From positions 1 to 64,000 of the forward strand of contig NZ_SUME01000011.1 of assembly GCF_005048855.1 (NCBI RefSeq): a stretch of DNA of 64,000 bases, written 5' to 3'. Below, one piece after another: positions 42,656 to 52,066 of the stretch (the stretch's first letter is position 1; every line of letters starts with the position of its first letter). The DNA is from Sphingobacterium olei (GTDB taxonomy: Bacteria; Bacteroidota; Bacteroidia; Sphingobacteriales; Sphingobacteriaceae). A program made the position numbers and the translations under genes. Below the pieces are notes generated by a model. That model saw only the letters and a list, made by a program, of their open reading frames with translations, did no database searches and was not told the DNA's origin.

Positions 42656-44686
42656 ATGAGTATACTGAATGACAAATTTAAAACGGCGTATGACACGGCA
42701 CCGTTCTCCCAAATAGATACGAAAGATTACATTCCCGCTTTTGAAAAAGCCATACAAGAAACACGTGCAGAAATAAATGCCATAGTCGACAATCCTGATA
42801 CCGCCACTTTCGAAAATACAATAGAAGCAATGGCCTATTCCGGAATGTCGCTCGATCGCATATCAAATATCTTTTTCAATCTGCATGCTGCTGAAACAAA
42901 TGACGAAATGGATAAAATTGCGCAGGAGATCGCTCCCAAACTATCTGAGCTGGCGAATGACATTACATTAAATTTCGATCTATTCAGCCGCATCAGGGTG
43001 GTGTATGAAACCAAAGATCGTATTCATCTAAATCATGAACAGCACACCCTATTGGAAAAATCATATCGGGATTTCGTGAGAAACGGCGCGTTGTTGGATG
43101 AGGAAAAAAAAGAGAAACTGCGCAAGATAGATGCCGAGCTGTCTGTATTAAAATTGAAGTTTGGGGAAAATGTTTTGGCAGAGACAAACGCGTATCAACT
43201 GCACATTACAAAGGAAACTGATCTCGCTGGACTTCCTGAAGGAACTATTGAAGCGGCAAAAGGTCTCGCGGAATCACAAGACAAAGAAGGTTGGATATTC
43301 ACGTTAGATTACCCGAGTTACATTCCTTTTGTAACCTATGCCGACAGCCGTGAACTGCGTAAGGAAATCACCCTAGCTGCAGGTCGAAAGGCATTTCAGG
43401 ATAACGAATACAATAATGAAGAGAACATATTAAAGATTGTTAACCTCCGCTTTCAACGCGCACAACTTCTAGGCTATCGCACACATGCAGATTTTGTGCT
43501 GGAAGAACGTATGGCACAACATCCGGAGAAGGTAAATGAATTCTTGTCCGACTTACTTATAAAAGCAAAACCAGCTGCTGTAAAAGAATTTAACGAACTG
43601 GCTGATTTTGCAAAAAAAAGAGACGGACTGGATCAATTGGAAAAATGGGATTCTGCATACTACGCTGAAAAACTAAAGCAAGAGAAATTCAGCTTAGATG
43701 ACGAAAAGTTGAAACCCTATTTTAAACTGGAAAATGTATTGAATGGTGCTTTTGAAGTGGCTAAAAAATTATTTGGCTTACGCTTTAAAGAGGTTGGTAC
43801 CATTGAAAAATACCATCCAGAGGTGCAAACATTTGAAGTGCAAAATGAAAACAACGAATTCGTAGCGGTATTTTACACAGATTTTTTTCCTAGAAAAGGA
43901 AAAAGGAATGGCGCGTGGATGACTTCTTTTAAGCCTCAATACCTGAGAAATAATCAACAAGAACGTCCGCACATTTCTATCGTCTGCAATTTCACCAAAC
44001 CCACAGCAACCAAGCCGTCCTTATTAACATTTAATGAGGTTACTACCCTATTTCATGAATTTGGTCATGCGTTGCACGGTATGTTGGCCAACACCACCTA
44101 TCCTACGTTATCTGGCACTGCTGTGTACTGGGATTTTGTAGAATTACCCAGTCAAATTATGGAAAACTGGTGCTACGAAAAACAAGCGCTGGAATTGTTT
44201 GCCAAGCATTACGTAACCGGGGAATCCATTCCGATGGATCTGGTGGAAAAAATCAAAGAATCTGCTTCGTTCTTGGAAGGTATGGCTACTTTACGTCAGT
44301 TGAGTTTCGGTTTATTGGATATGGGATGGCATGGGCAAGATCCGTCCGAAATAAAGAGTGTAAAATCTTTCGAAAATGAAAAATTCAGTTCCACGCAGTT
44401 ATTTCCGGACGTTAAAGAAAATGCGATGACCCCTTCTTTTTCTCATATCTTTAATGGAGGGTACTCCTCGGGTTATTACAGCTACAAATGGGCGGAGGTA
44501 CTGGATGCCGACGCATTTGACTATTTTAAACAGAACGGAATTTTCAACCGCGAAATTGCTGAGAAATTCAAGGACAATATATTATCACGTGGCGGTACGG
44601 AACACCCAATGATACTTTACAAACGCTTTCGAGGCCAAGAACCCCAAGTGGATGCTTTGTTAAAAAGGGCTGGATTAATAAAATAA
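42656..44686 (+). CDS. M3 family oligopeptidase/dipeptidyl carboxypeptidase
   Basis: A 676-residue cytoplasmic zinc metallopeptidase related to Dcp and oligopeptidase A that removes dipeptides or cleaves short peptides. The zinc motif HEFGHALHG is at about 462-470, preceded by LTFNEVTTLF; the third ligand Glu and RQLSFGLLDMGWHG, NGGYSSGYYSYKWAEVLDADAF follow in the family order. No signal peptide. Length matches (about 680-700). Upstream are the palindromic repeats. Confidence 0.95.
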   Translation: MSILNDKFKTAYDTAPFSQIDTKDYIPAFEKAIQETRAEINAIVDNPDTATFENTIEAMAYSGMSLDRISNIFFNLHAAETNDEMDKIAQEIAPKLSELANDITLNFDLFSRIRVVYETKDRIHLNHEQHTLLEKSYRDFVRNGALLDEEKKEKLRKIDAELSVLKLKFGENVLAETNAYQLHITKETDLAGLPEGTIEAAKGLAESQDKEGWIFTLDYPSYIPFVTYADSRELRKEITLAAGRKAFQDNEYNNEENILKIVNLRFQRAQLLGYRTHADFVLEERMAQHPEKVNEFLSDLLIKAKPAAVKEFNELADFAKKRDGLDQLEKWDSAYYAEKLKQEKFSLDDEKLKPYFKLENVLNGAFEVAKKLFGLRFKEVGTIEKYHPEVQTFEVQNENNEFVAVFYTDFFPRKGKRNGAWMTSFKPQYLRNNQQERPHISIVCNFTKPTATKPSLLTFNEVTTLFHEFGHALHGMLANTTYPTLSGTAVYWDFVELPSQIMENWCYEKQALELFAKHYVTGESIPMDLVEKIKESASFLEGMATLRQLSFGLLDMGWHGQDPSEIKSVKSFENEKFSSTQLFPDVKENAMTPSFSHIFNGGYSSGYYSYKWAEVLDADAFDYFKQNGIFNREIAEKFKDNILSRGGTEHPMILYKRFRGQEPQVDALLKRAGLIK

Positions 44687-44724
44687 AACGTTTAGATTTT
44701 GAGGGAGGTGTGAAGTTAAAGAAG

Positions 44725-45225
44725 GATTATTTTAATCAATTTTTATGCGCCTCTTTCTCCGGCGCGGGGCGACTTCTTTTCTCTCAAAAGAAGCAAAAGT
44801 CATCGCTGTACCCATTTGCCACGGCGGTTAGTGCCTCCTCCTGCTATTGGCAAATGGCTAAGGCGACATTTGTCGGTGACGAAAGAATAGTGCATTGATT
44901 ATATTGTACTTTTATGCTTCAGCTGAATCGAAAAGGACGACCTAGGTCGATGTAGCGTTAAGAAAGCTTTTGGATTTGCGTTAAGAACAGATCCCCGAAG
45001 TAAAACGGCTTGGAGCTGTTTAGTAAATCCAAAAGCTTTTAGCGTAACATTGACCAAGTCTTGATCTTTTGGTCCATTTTCCATCAAGGGAAACCCTCGA
45101 AGAGGTCTCTTGAATTCCTTTAAAAAGCAAACAAAGGATGAAAAAAGGACTAGGCCGCCCGCCGATGAGGGCAAAAAATAAAGGTCGCGGCAAGCGACAA
45201 AAGAAATTGATTAAATTATTGGTTC
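44725..45225. repeat. intergenic element with several nested inverted repeats
   Basis: About 595 bases without a convincing gene. Near-terminal segments ATTATTTTAATCAATTT (left) and AAATTGATTAAATTATT (right, near 45208) are inverted copies. Inside: CTTCTTTT...AAAAGAAG at about 44770; and perfect 15-bp arms AAAGCTTTTGGATTT (44963-44977) and AAATCCAAAAGCTTT (45025-45039). A 91-codon minus-strand ORF (44899-45174) looks repeat-derived. Probably a dispersed repeat or mobile remnant. Confidence 0.55.
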
Positions 45226-45281
45226 CTATTTAACACTCATTTCTAAACCTCAAAACATTATTAAAAACTACTACTGAAAAA

Positions 45282-47813
45282 TTACTCCTTCCGCAATACT
45301 TCCAGTGGCGAACGATTCAAAATAGATAAGCTGTTCAGTGTACCAATTCCAACGGTAAGTGTCGAAACAAACAAAATTAATAATAGCATAAAACCCATGC
45401 TAGGGACAAAAGCACTTTGGAACACGAAGACCGCTAAGAGGTTACTGGCCAATAGCGCTACTAGAAGACCAGCAACTGAAGAGAATATACCCAAAAATAG
45501 ATATTCGCATACCGTTATGATCACAATTTGTTTACGACTGGCTCCCAATGTACGCAGTAGCACATTTTCCCGAATACGCTGATACTTGCTTATCATCACG
45601 GCAGAAATCAATACGACGACGCCGGTAAGGATGCTAAAGGTTCCCATAAATTGAATAATAAAACCAATCTTCCCCAAAAGATCGTCTAAAATCTGTAAAA
45701 CAGCATTCATATCAATCACAGAAACATTTGGAAATTGATTCACCACCAACTGCTGAAATGCAGCGGATTCGCTTTCCCCTTCAACCCGTGTCATCAGCAC
45801 ATGAAACTGTGGCGCATCGTCTATGCTTCCTTTTGCCAATACCATCCTGAAATTTGTCTGGAAACGATTCCAGTCTACTTCGCGCATACTGCTTACAATT
45901 GCCGGGATCATAACACCTTGCACATTCAACAGCAAACGATCTCCTATTTGTATACCGATCTGATCCGCGTAGCGCTTCTCCAACGAAACTTGTGCCGTGT
46001 CTCCCGGCTCTACCCTACCGCGCCAGGTACCGGAGGTAATTTGCTCCGCATCACTCAACGAATCACGATAGGTTGCACGAATCTCATTCCTAAATACCCG
46101 TGATGAGATACGAGAGGTGGAGTCCGACGCGACATCCGCGAGGTTTTCTCCATTTACAGCCGCAACTTGTAACGTTACGATAGGGACTTCTTCCAGGACA
46201 GGTAATCCTTCAGCTATTATCCGTTGTTTTACAGCATCCTTTTGAGCAGACTGTATATCGAAAAGAACCATGTTTGCCTGCTTCTCTGAGGAGGCCCTCT
46301 GGACACGCTGCAATAAGATATCCTGTACAAAAAATAAAGTAGCTATCAGTGCAGTCCCTAATCCAATCGACACAATCAATACCACAGTTTGATTATGAGG
46401 TCTGTAGAGATTAGACAGTCCCTGTCGCCAAAGATAAGGCCACCTGCTTGAGAAATAACGTCGCACAAGCATGATCAACCCCTGGGATACGGCATACAAA
46501 AAAATAAAAGTAAAACTTATCCCCAATGTGAAGAATAGGGTTTGCATCCAGTTATCCAACTGTAACCTAGCAAATAAAATAATGAACAAAAGAATCGCTC
46601 CATAGATCCACCACCTCAGCGAATCCTTTTTGACCGTGTCAGACTCGTTACCCACCCGCAGCGTATTTAACGGAGAAATATGACGGATCGCCACGAGCGG
46701 TACCAAAGCAAATAAAACAGCAATAATTATCCCTAAGCTTATACCTTGAGCGATAGCATACCAGGATACATGAGTACTTAATTCTATCGGCAGAAATTCC
46801 TGCATAACCAATGGCAGGATATACTGTACCGACGTACCCAGGAACGCTCCCAAAATACCACCTATGAATCCCATGACCGCCAATTGAATCAGAAAGATAA
46901 AGAAAGCCTGCTTAGGCGTTGTGCCCAAACAGCGTAGTATCGCTACGGTGACCAATTTTTCGCGCACATAGATATGTACCGCACTCGAGATACCTATACA
47001 TCCTAAAAGTAACGCGATAAAACCTATCAGTTCCATAAATTGGGTCACATCCGCAAACGATCTACCTGTATCTTCCTTCGTAGAAGAAATCGTTGAATGC
47101 CGTAATTGCAATTCACTAAAACGGTCATCCATTTTTTTAACGAACTCATCGACATTAAAATCTGAGCTAAATTTAAAGTAATAATGATAGTCGATCCGAC
47201 TCCCCGTCTGTCGTAGACCGGAACCTTCCAAATACTTAAGCGGAACAAAAACGGTAGGTGCCATGGCACCTGAAATACTGGTTTGCCCGGGGGCTCCCAT
47301 AACTCTTCCTCCGATGACAAAACCATTCAGCCCGAGCTGAATGGAATCCTTTACCTGAGCATCAAATTGAAGCATCAGTGCATGATCGATCAGTGCGGAT
47401 TCGGCCTGCCCAAAATCTTCGGATCCCGAGCGGGGGTTAGTCTGTAATTGACCATAGAACGGAAAAGCACCAGACAATGACCTTACTTGAACCAAACGGG
47501 AACCTTCGACTTTAGGGAATCGAATCATGGACATAAAGCGTTCCTCCCGTGCATAGCCGTCACTTATCCGTTGAAGAGAATCGATGAATACCAATGCCTC
47601 TTTAGTGGGTTTTCGTCTGCTCTCCAATTCGAGGTCTGCTCCGATAAGTTGGGCAGCTTGATCGTCTATATTGCGGGATAAATTTTCATTAAAGGAGTTC
47701 ATCGCAACTAATGCGGCAATTCCCAGTACAATTGATGAGACGAATAGAAAAAGCCTAGATCGGTTTTTTCGACTATCTCGCCATGCCATTAAAGCAATCC
47801 ATCGCCAATTCAT
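45282..47813 (-). CDS. ybbP: ABC transporter permease, YbbP/FtsX type
   Basis: An 843-residue inner-membrane protein with two FtsX modules and about ten hydrophobic helices. The first helix is at about 20-42; a first MacB-type periplasmic part (about 45-240), then helices (about 255-375), a second set of helices about 400-500 and a further periplasmic part and FtsX helices at about 690-820. The start overlaps the ATPase stop by four bases. It matches the YbbP permease, which with YbbA forms a lipoprotein or lysophospholipid-related exporter. Substrate unproven. Confidence 0.9.
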   Translation of the reverse strand: MNWRWIALMAWRDSRKNRSRLFLFVSSIVLGIAALVAMNSFNENLSRNIDDQAAQLIGADLELESRRKPTKEALVFIDSLQRISDGYAREERFMSMIRFPKVEGSRLVQVRSLSGAFPFYGQLQTNPRSGSEDFGQAESALIDHALMLQFDAQVKDSIQLGLNGFVIGGRVMGAPGQTSISGAMAPTVFVPLKYLEGSGLRQTGSRIDYHYYFKFSSDFNVDEFVKKMDDRFSELQLRHSTISSTKEDTGRSFADVTQFMELIGFIALLLGCIGISSAVHIYVREKLVTVAILRCLGTTPKQAFFIFLIQLAVMGFIGGILGAFLGTSVQYILPLVMQEFLPIELSTHVSWYAIAQGISLGIIIAVLFALVPLVAIRHISPLNTLRVGNESDTVKKDSLRWWIYGAILLFIILFARLQLDNWMQTLFFTLGISFTFIFLYAVSQGLIMLVRRYFSSRWPYLWRQGLSNLYRPHNQTVVLIVSIGLGTALIATLFFVQDILLQRVQRASSEKQANMVLFDIQSAQKDAVKQRIIAEGLPVLEEVPIVTLQVAAVNGENLADVASDSTSRISSRVFRNEIRATYRDSLSDAEQITSGTWRGRVEPGDTAQVSLEKRYADQIGIQIGDRLLLNVQGVMIPAIVSSMREVDWNRFQTNFRMVLAKGSIDDAPQFHVLMTRVEGESESAAFQQLVVNQFPNVSVIDMNAVLQILDDLLGKIGFIIQFMGTFSILTGVVVLISAVMISKYQRIRENVLLRTLGASRKQIVIITVCEYLFLGIFSSVAGLLVALLASNLLAVFVFQSAFVPSMGFMLLLILFVSTLTVGIGTLNSLSILNRSPLEVLRKE

Positions 47814-48478
47814 ATAATTGCTCCCCCTCTGATCGGTATAATGCGTTGTGTTTTAGCCGCTAGTTCCATATCGTGTGTCACGATTACCAACGTTGTACCC
47901 AACTCTTCGTTAAGTTGAAAAAGCAAGTTTTCGACAAGCAGCCCTGTTTCGGCATCGAGATTGCCAGTCGGTTCGTCTGCAAAAAGAATTTTTGGACTAT
48001 TGGCAAAAGCCCTGGCAAGCGAAACGCGCTGTTGCTCCCCGCCGGAAAGCTGTGAGGGATAGTGGTTCATTCGAGCAGAAAGTCCAACTTTATCCAAAAG
48101 ATCCATTGCCTTGTTCTTCATATTCTTCATACCGCGTAGTTCCATAGGTACGAGGACGTTTTCTAGTGCTGTAAGTGTGGGCAACAGTTGAAAATTCTGA
48201 AACACAAATCCCACGTGCGCATTACGTACCTGTGCGAGTTGATCTTCGTTCAGTTCGTGTAGTGAGATACCGTTTAAGACGATAGTTCCTTCGCTGCAAT
48301 GGTCTAAGCCTGCACAAAGGCCCAACAAGGTTGTTTTTCCACTACCGGAAGGTCCTACAATGGCAACTGTAGCGCCTTCTTCGATATCAAAACTAATATC
48401 ACGCAATACAGAAAGATTGGCTGCGCCAATACGATAATTTTTGGAGACCTGATTTAATTGGAGAATATTTGACGACAT
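47810..48478 (-). CDS. ybbA: ABC transporter ATP-binding protein, YbbA/LolD-like
   Basis: A 222-residue ABC ATPase. Walker A in [15 protein letters not shown] (about 40-54), signature [14 protein letters not shown] (about 142-155), Walker B in [13 protein letters not shown] (about 161-173), and switch His in IVTHDMELA. MacB/LolD-type family. Its stop overlaps the permease start; the SGNH hydrolase gene is divergent 38 bases upstream. This is the tesA-ybbA-ybbP arrangement known from other bacteria. Confidence 0.95.
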   Translation of the reverse strand: MSSNILQLNQVSKNYRIGAANLSVLRDISFDIEEGATVAIVGPSGSGKTTLLGLCAGLDHCSEGTIVLNGISLHELNEDQLAQVRNAHVGFVFQNFQLLPTLTALENVLVPMELRGMKNMKNKAMDLLDKVGLSARMNHYPSQLSGGEQQRVSLARAFANSPKILFADEPTGNLDAETGLLVENLLFQLNEELGTTLVIVTHDMELAAKTQRIIPIRGGAII

Positions 48479-48516
48479 GAATACGTAAAGTAAATGGTTT
48501 TGACTAATTTAGTCTT

Positions 48517-49215
48517 ATGATATCGATTATTAGAACGTGTACATTTTTGTTTTTTATCACATCGTTGTTCTCTTGTAATGGTACCGGAAATACCGAGGGA
48601 GGAGATCGCAACCATGAATTGAATAAAAATAGTGAAGAAATCGCTGAAAAAAGAATATCGCGAAAGCTTATTCTTTTTTTCGGAAATAGTCTGACGGCAG
48701 GATATGGCCTAGACGGCCAAGAAGACGCCTTTCCTGCTCTTATTCAGGCAAAAATAGATTCCCTAAAACTCCCTTATAACTGTATCAATGCCGGTCTCAG
48801 TGGCGAAACGAGTGCCGGCGGAAAAGAACGTATTGACTGGCTTCTGAAACAGCCCATCGATATTTTCGTATTGGAACTCGGTGCAAATGACGGTCTGCGT
48901 GGAATCCCGAATAGTACGACCTATGAAAATCTAAGCAACATCATCGAAAAAGTAAAAAAAGCGAATCCCAATTGTAAACTAGTCCTTGCGGGTATGATGG
49001 TTCCTCCAAGCATGGGGAAAACCTATTTTGATAATTTCAAGGACATCTATCCAAGATTAGCTGATGAATATGACATGGCATTAGTTCCGTTTCTTTTGGA
49101 TAAGGTCGCAGGAATAGAAAATCTGAATCAAACTGACGGCGTACATCCCACAGATGAAGGCCAAAAAATAGTCGCCGAAAATGTATGGCCGGTCTTAAAA
49201 CCGTTATTAGATTAA
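48517..49215 (+). CDS. tesA: SGNH hydrolase / arylesterase-like lipoprotein (TesA type)
   Basis: A 232-residue lipoprotein with signal sequence ending SLFSCNGTG (lipobox Cys about 19) and an SGNH fold: block I FFGNSLTAGYG (about 54-64; Asn in place of the usual Asp but catalytic Ser kept), block III GANDGLRG (about 130) and block V DGVHPTDEGQ (about 210) with the catalytic His. TesA hydrolyses esters and lysophospholipids. Divergent from ybbA-ybbP. Confidence 0.88.
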   Translation: MISIIRTCTFLFFITSLFSCNGTGNTEGGDRNHELNKNSEEIAEKRISRKLILFFGNSLTAGYGLDGQEDAFPALIQAKIDSLKLPYNCINAGLSGETSAGGKERIDWLLKQPIDIFVLELGANDGLRGIPNSTTYENLSNIIEKVKKANPNCKLVLAGMMVPPSMGKTYFDNFKDIYPRLADEYDMALVPFLLDKVAGIENLNQTDGVHPTDEGQKIVAENVWPVLKPLLD

Positions 49216-49284
49216 CATCGCACGTTACCTAAATTAACTGCAGAAGCTATTACTCGTCTACAGGTCTAATCCTTATAAAAAAAA

Positions 49285-49318
49285 GAAAGCACAGTATAAA
49301 AACTGCGCTTTCTTTTTT
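49285..49318. terminator. bidirectional terminator between tesA and csbD
   Basis: GAAAGCACAGT (49285-49295) and ACTGCGCTTTC (49302-49312), one A-C mismatch, flanked by an A8 run on the left and T6 on the right. It sits between convergent genes. Confidence 0.8.
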
Positions 49319-49408
49319 ATTCACACGATTCATCTCATTAATCATGTCCATGTGTTTTTACAATTTTATTATAGATACCAAATAATAAAAACGGAGCGAC
49401 CCATTGCC

Positions 49409-49594
49409 CTATAAATCATTCAGCCAACTTTCGACTTCTTCTTTAGACTTACCTGTCTTGGTCTGAAGTCTGCCTAATAACTCATCTTCCTTACCCTCTA
49501 CATATAACAGATCATCGTCTGTCATATCAGCGTAGGACTGTTTTACTTTTCCTTTTAGTTCGTTCCAACGACCTTTCCATGTTAATTCGCTCAT
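49409..49594 (-). CDS. CsbD family stress protein
   Basis: A 61-residue CsbD-type protein: WKGRWNELKGKVKQSYADMTDDDLLYVEGK, then ELLGRLQTKTGKSKEEVESWL. The family is induced by general stress; function unknown. A clear Shine-Dalgarno site, AAAGGAG, lies 7 bases before the ATG, rare among genes here. It is convergent with tesA. Confidence 0.93.
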   Translation of the reverse strand: MSELTWKGRWNELKGKVKQSYADMTDDDLLYVEGKEDELLGRLQTKTGKSKEEVESWLNDL

Positions 49595-49956
49595 AATAAT
49601 ACTCCTTTCTATTTAATGACAAATGTTTTATTGATTGTATTTACAACACGTCAATCCAGATGTAGTTGTAAAAAATCCAACAACAAGTATAAATCGTTGA
49701 GAGATACGTATATATCAGGATAATTTAGTAAAAAGACTTGTATATCAATAAAAACGAGCAATGCATACTTAAGATCAACACGCTAACAAATGAAATAAGA
49801 AATAAAACACTTTCTATAAACATTTCGCTTCCTTCGATAGTTATTTAACCAACAAACATTTTTCTAGCTTGGATGTACATAAATTCATACGAACAAAAAC
49901 AAGTATATGCGGAGTTCAATGGATGCAGAACTAAATAATATCTAAAAAATAAACAG
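49595..49956. other. AT-rich intergenic, divergent promoters likely
   Basis: About 360 bases between the divergent csbD and acidic protein genes. The csbD ribosome binding site AAAGGAG is at 49602-49608. No TAnnTTTG box was clear on either side. No gene seen. Confidence 0.4.
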
Positions 49957-50307
49957 ATGAAAAATAACACCTATACATCCCCACAAATCTTGCTTGTGCT
50001 AAACATAGCACAGCAAAGACAAACAGGACCTTCGGATCAGGAGATTAAAAACCCAGATGAAGGAGCGCCTCAGGAAACAAATCCCGAGGTACCCGATAAG
50101 TTGAAAAACATTGAAACAGGTGAAGGTACACCTCCTGATCTACCTGAAGAAGAAATAGAAGAACCTGACCCTGAAAGTCCGGAAATTGAAGAGCCCATTA
50201 GAGAACAGGAAATTGAAGATCAGGAAGCGGACGATATCATCGAGTCGGATAGACCGGGCATACATCCTGATACCGATCCAGGGGGAAACGATGATGAAAT
50301 TTTTTAA
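49957..50307 (+). CDS. acidic low-complexity protein, copy 2
   Basis: A 116-residue protein rich in Glu, Asp and Pro (PEEEIEEPDPESPEIEEPIREQE), probably disordered, with a short apolar N-terminal segment (SPQILLVLNIAQQRQ) like copy 1 at 16699. The copies share layout rather than close sequence. It precedes topoisomerase IB by 33 bases and a DUF2383 protein. Function unknown. Confidence 0.55.
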   Translation: MKNNTYTSPQILLVLNIAQQRQTGPSDQEIKNPDEGAPQETNPEVPDKLKNIETGEGTPPDLPEEEIEEPDPESPEIEEPIREQEIEDQEADDIIESDRPGIHPDTDPGGNDDEIF

Positions 50308-50340
50308 GATGTTCGATAAAATCATCTTCAAATAGCTAAC

Positions 50341-51393
50341 ATGCATCAACAACGAAAACAAAACTCAGCGCTCAAATATGTTAGCTCGGATGCGGAAGGC
50401 TACCGTCGGCTGAAAAACAAAAATGGATTTTTCTATATAGATCCCAAAGGGGAAAAAATAAAGGATACCGCGATTTTGTCGTATATCGAAAAATTAGTGC
50501 TTCCTCCCGCATGGGAAGACGTGTGGATAAGTATGGAACAAAATGGTCATCTGTTAGCAACCGGTATTGATGCATTAGGTCGAAAACAATACCGTTACCA
50601 CGCCAAGTGGATGCAAATAAGAAATCTCAAAAAGTTTGAAAAACTATATGATTTTGGATGTGCCTTACCTAAACTAAAACAGCAGCTCAAAAAAGATCTC
50701 AGAAAACGTACTTTTATTAAGGATAAAATCACCGCTATCGCAATACTCGTCATGTCTGAAACCTATCTTCGAGCAGGAAACACACTTTATGAACAAAAAT
50801 ATGGATCTTATGGTCTGACAACATTAAAAAATAGGCATGTTAAGATCGTAGGTTCTAAGGCATTTTTTAAATTTACCGGAAAAAAAAGCGTAAAACAAAA
50901 TATCATTCTAAGTAATTCAGGCCTTGTACGCATACTCAAGAAAATCAAAGAATTACCCGGACAAAAATTATTTCAGTATTACGATACGGATGGTTGTATC
51001 CAACAACTTGATTCGGGCAATGTCAATCAATATATCCAAACTTACATGAATGGGGATTTCAGTTGTAAGGACTTTAGGACCTGGGCGGGTTGCTGTATGG
51101 CTTTACTATGTATGATTGATACAGAAACAGGAAAAATAAAAGATTCAACGCCCAAAAATCTAGTGGGTATAATTGACCAAGTAGCGAATAAACTGGGTAA
51201 CACACGTAATATTACACGCAACTATTATATCCACCCCAAGCTACAACAGGATTTTCTAGATAGTAAACTAGACAGATATATCAATAGATTGATCAATCAC
51301 ATAAAAAAAGGAAAACAACCAGTAGAAAGTGCTGAACGGATTTTCATGAGCTACCTAAAAGATATTGGTAATATGAAAACACCAAAAGAATAG
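50341..51393 (+). CDS. DNA topoisomerase IB (poxvirus-type)
   Basis: A 350-residue type IB topoisomerase that relaxes supercoils by a 3'-phosphotyrosyl link. Seen: N-terminal domain (about 1-95, RLKNKNGFFYIDPKGEKI), then LRAGN (about 140) holding the first catalytic Arg, FKFTGKKSV with the catalytic Lys, KDFRTWAGCC (about 238-247) with the second Arg, and GNTRNITRNYYIHP (about 282-295) with the Tyr nucleophile. Bacterial copies are thought to aid DNA repair. Preceded by the acidic gene and followed by the second DUF2383 gene. Confidence 0.93.
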   Translation: MHQQRKQNSALKYVSSDAEGYRRLKNKNGFFYIDPKGEKIKDTAILSYIEKLVLPPAWEDVWISMEQNGHLLATGIDALGRKQYRYHAKWMQIRNLKKFEKLYDFGCALPKLKQQLKKDLRKRTFIKDKITAIAILVMSETYLRAGNTLYEQKYGSYGLTTLKNRHVKIVGSKAFFKFTGKKSVKQNIILSNSGLVRILKKIKELPGQKLFQYYDTDGCIQQLDSGNVNQYIQTYMNGDFSCKDFRTWAGCCMALLCMIDTETGKIKDSTPKNLVGIIDQVANKLGNTRNITRNYYIHPKLQQDFLDSKLDRYINRLINHIKKGKQPVESAERIFMSYLKDIGNMKTPKE

Positions 51394-51494
51394 CCTCGCG
51401 TAAAACTACGCAAGCAACAGCTTTAAATACTTGTTTTCAAAGGCCTAGAAACATAAAGAATCCCGAAATTGTCTTTATAATAAACATATATACT

Positions 51495-51959
51495 ATGGAA
51501 AATAGGACTGAAAAAAATACAGAGATATTGAATGATTTAATTGAAATCAACAATGATCGAATTGAAGGATATAGTAAAGCAATTGAGTTATTAGATCCTG
51601 CAGCAGATATTGATCTGAATTCGCTGTTCGAGAAGTATATACAGCAATCCCAACAATTCAAATCTGAATTGACACCGCTGGTATTTAAAGAAGGTGAAAA
51701 TCCCGAGGAAGGAACCCGCGTAACAGGAAAACTATTCAGGATGTGGATGGATCTAAAAAATACATTGGCTGGCCGCGATCGTAAAAGTATTCTGGAATCC
51801 TGTGAAAGAGGGGAAGATGCCTTTAAAAGAGTATACGAAAATGCTTGGACAGACGCAGAGGGTCTAGATGCAGACGTACTGTCTATGATCCAGAGCCAGG
51901 CAGAATTACAGCTTGCAGCCCACGATGAAGTAAAAGCGCTTCGAGATGAGGCCGAATAA
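51495..51959 (+). CDS. DUF2383/PA2169-type helical bundle protein, copy 2
   Basis: A 154-residue helical protein with the family's typical residues: LIEINNDRIEGYSKAIELL (about 12-30), RKSILESCERGEDAFKRVYENA (about 96-117), and QAELQLAAHDEVKALRDE at the end. The Glu and His pattern suggests a ferritin-like bundle. It is the more typical of the two copies. A hairpin terminator (51968-51999) follows. Confidence 0.85.
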   Translation: MENRTEKNTEILNDLIEINNDRIEGYSKAIELLDPAADIDLNSLFEKYIQQSQQFKSELTPLVFKEGENPEEGTRVTGKLFRMWMDLKNTLAGRDRKSILESCERGEDAFKRVYENAWTDAEGLDADVLSMIQSQAELQLAAHDEVKALRDEAE

Positions 51960-51967
51960 AAGCAACC

Positions 51968-51999
51968 ACAAAAATGTCTAGTTTTCTAGGCATTTTTGT
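51968..51999 (+). terminator. hairpin terminator after DUF2383 copy 2
   Basis: ACAAAAATGTCTAG and CTAGGCATTTTTGT pair with one G-U, loop TTTT. The right arm contains a T5 run. It lies nine bases after the stop codon. Confidence 0.75.
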
Positions 52000-52066
52000 T
52001 AACACATTAACAAGTTGAAGCTCATGTCTTTTCCAAGTACTGCATTTAAACTAAATATGCACCGAT

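Noticed and set aside
42656-42660. Leaderless start for the M3 peptidase from a TATTTTTA box at 42643
   Set aside because: The -7 match is weak and no TTG lies at the right distance; not enough for a promoter call.
42421-42672. 83-codon plus-strand ORF upstream of the M3 peptidase
   Set aside because: It lies wholly in the palindromic repeat and hairpin region and has no protein-like composition of its own.
44899-45174. 91-codon minus-strand ORF in the intergenic element
   Set aside because: Sits inside nested inverted repeats with a basic/Phe-rich composition typical of repeat-derived frames; kept only as part of the element.
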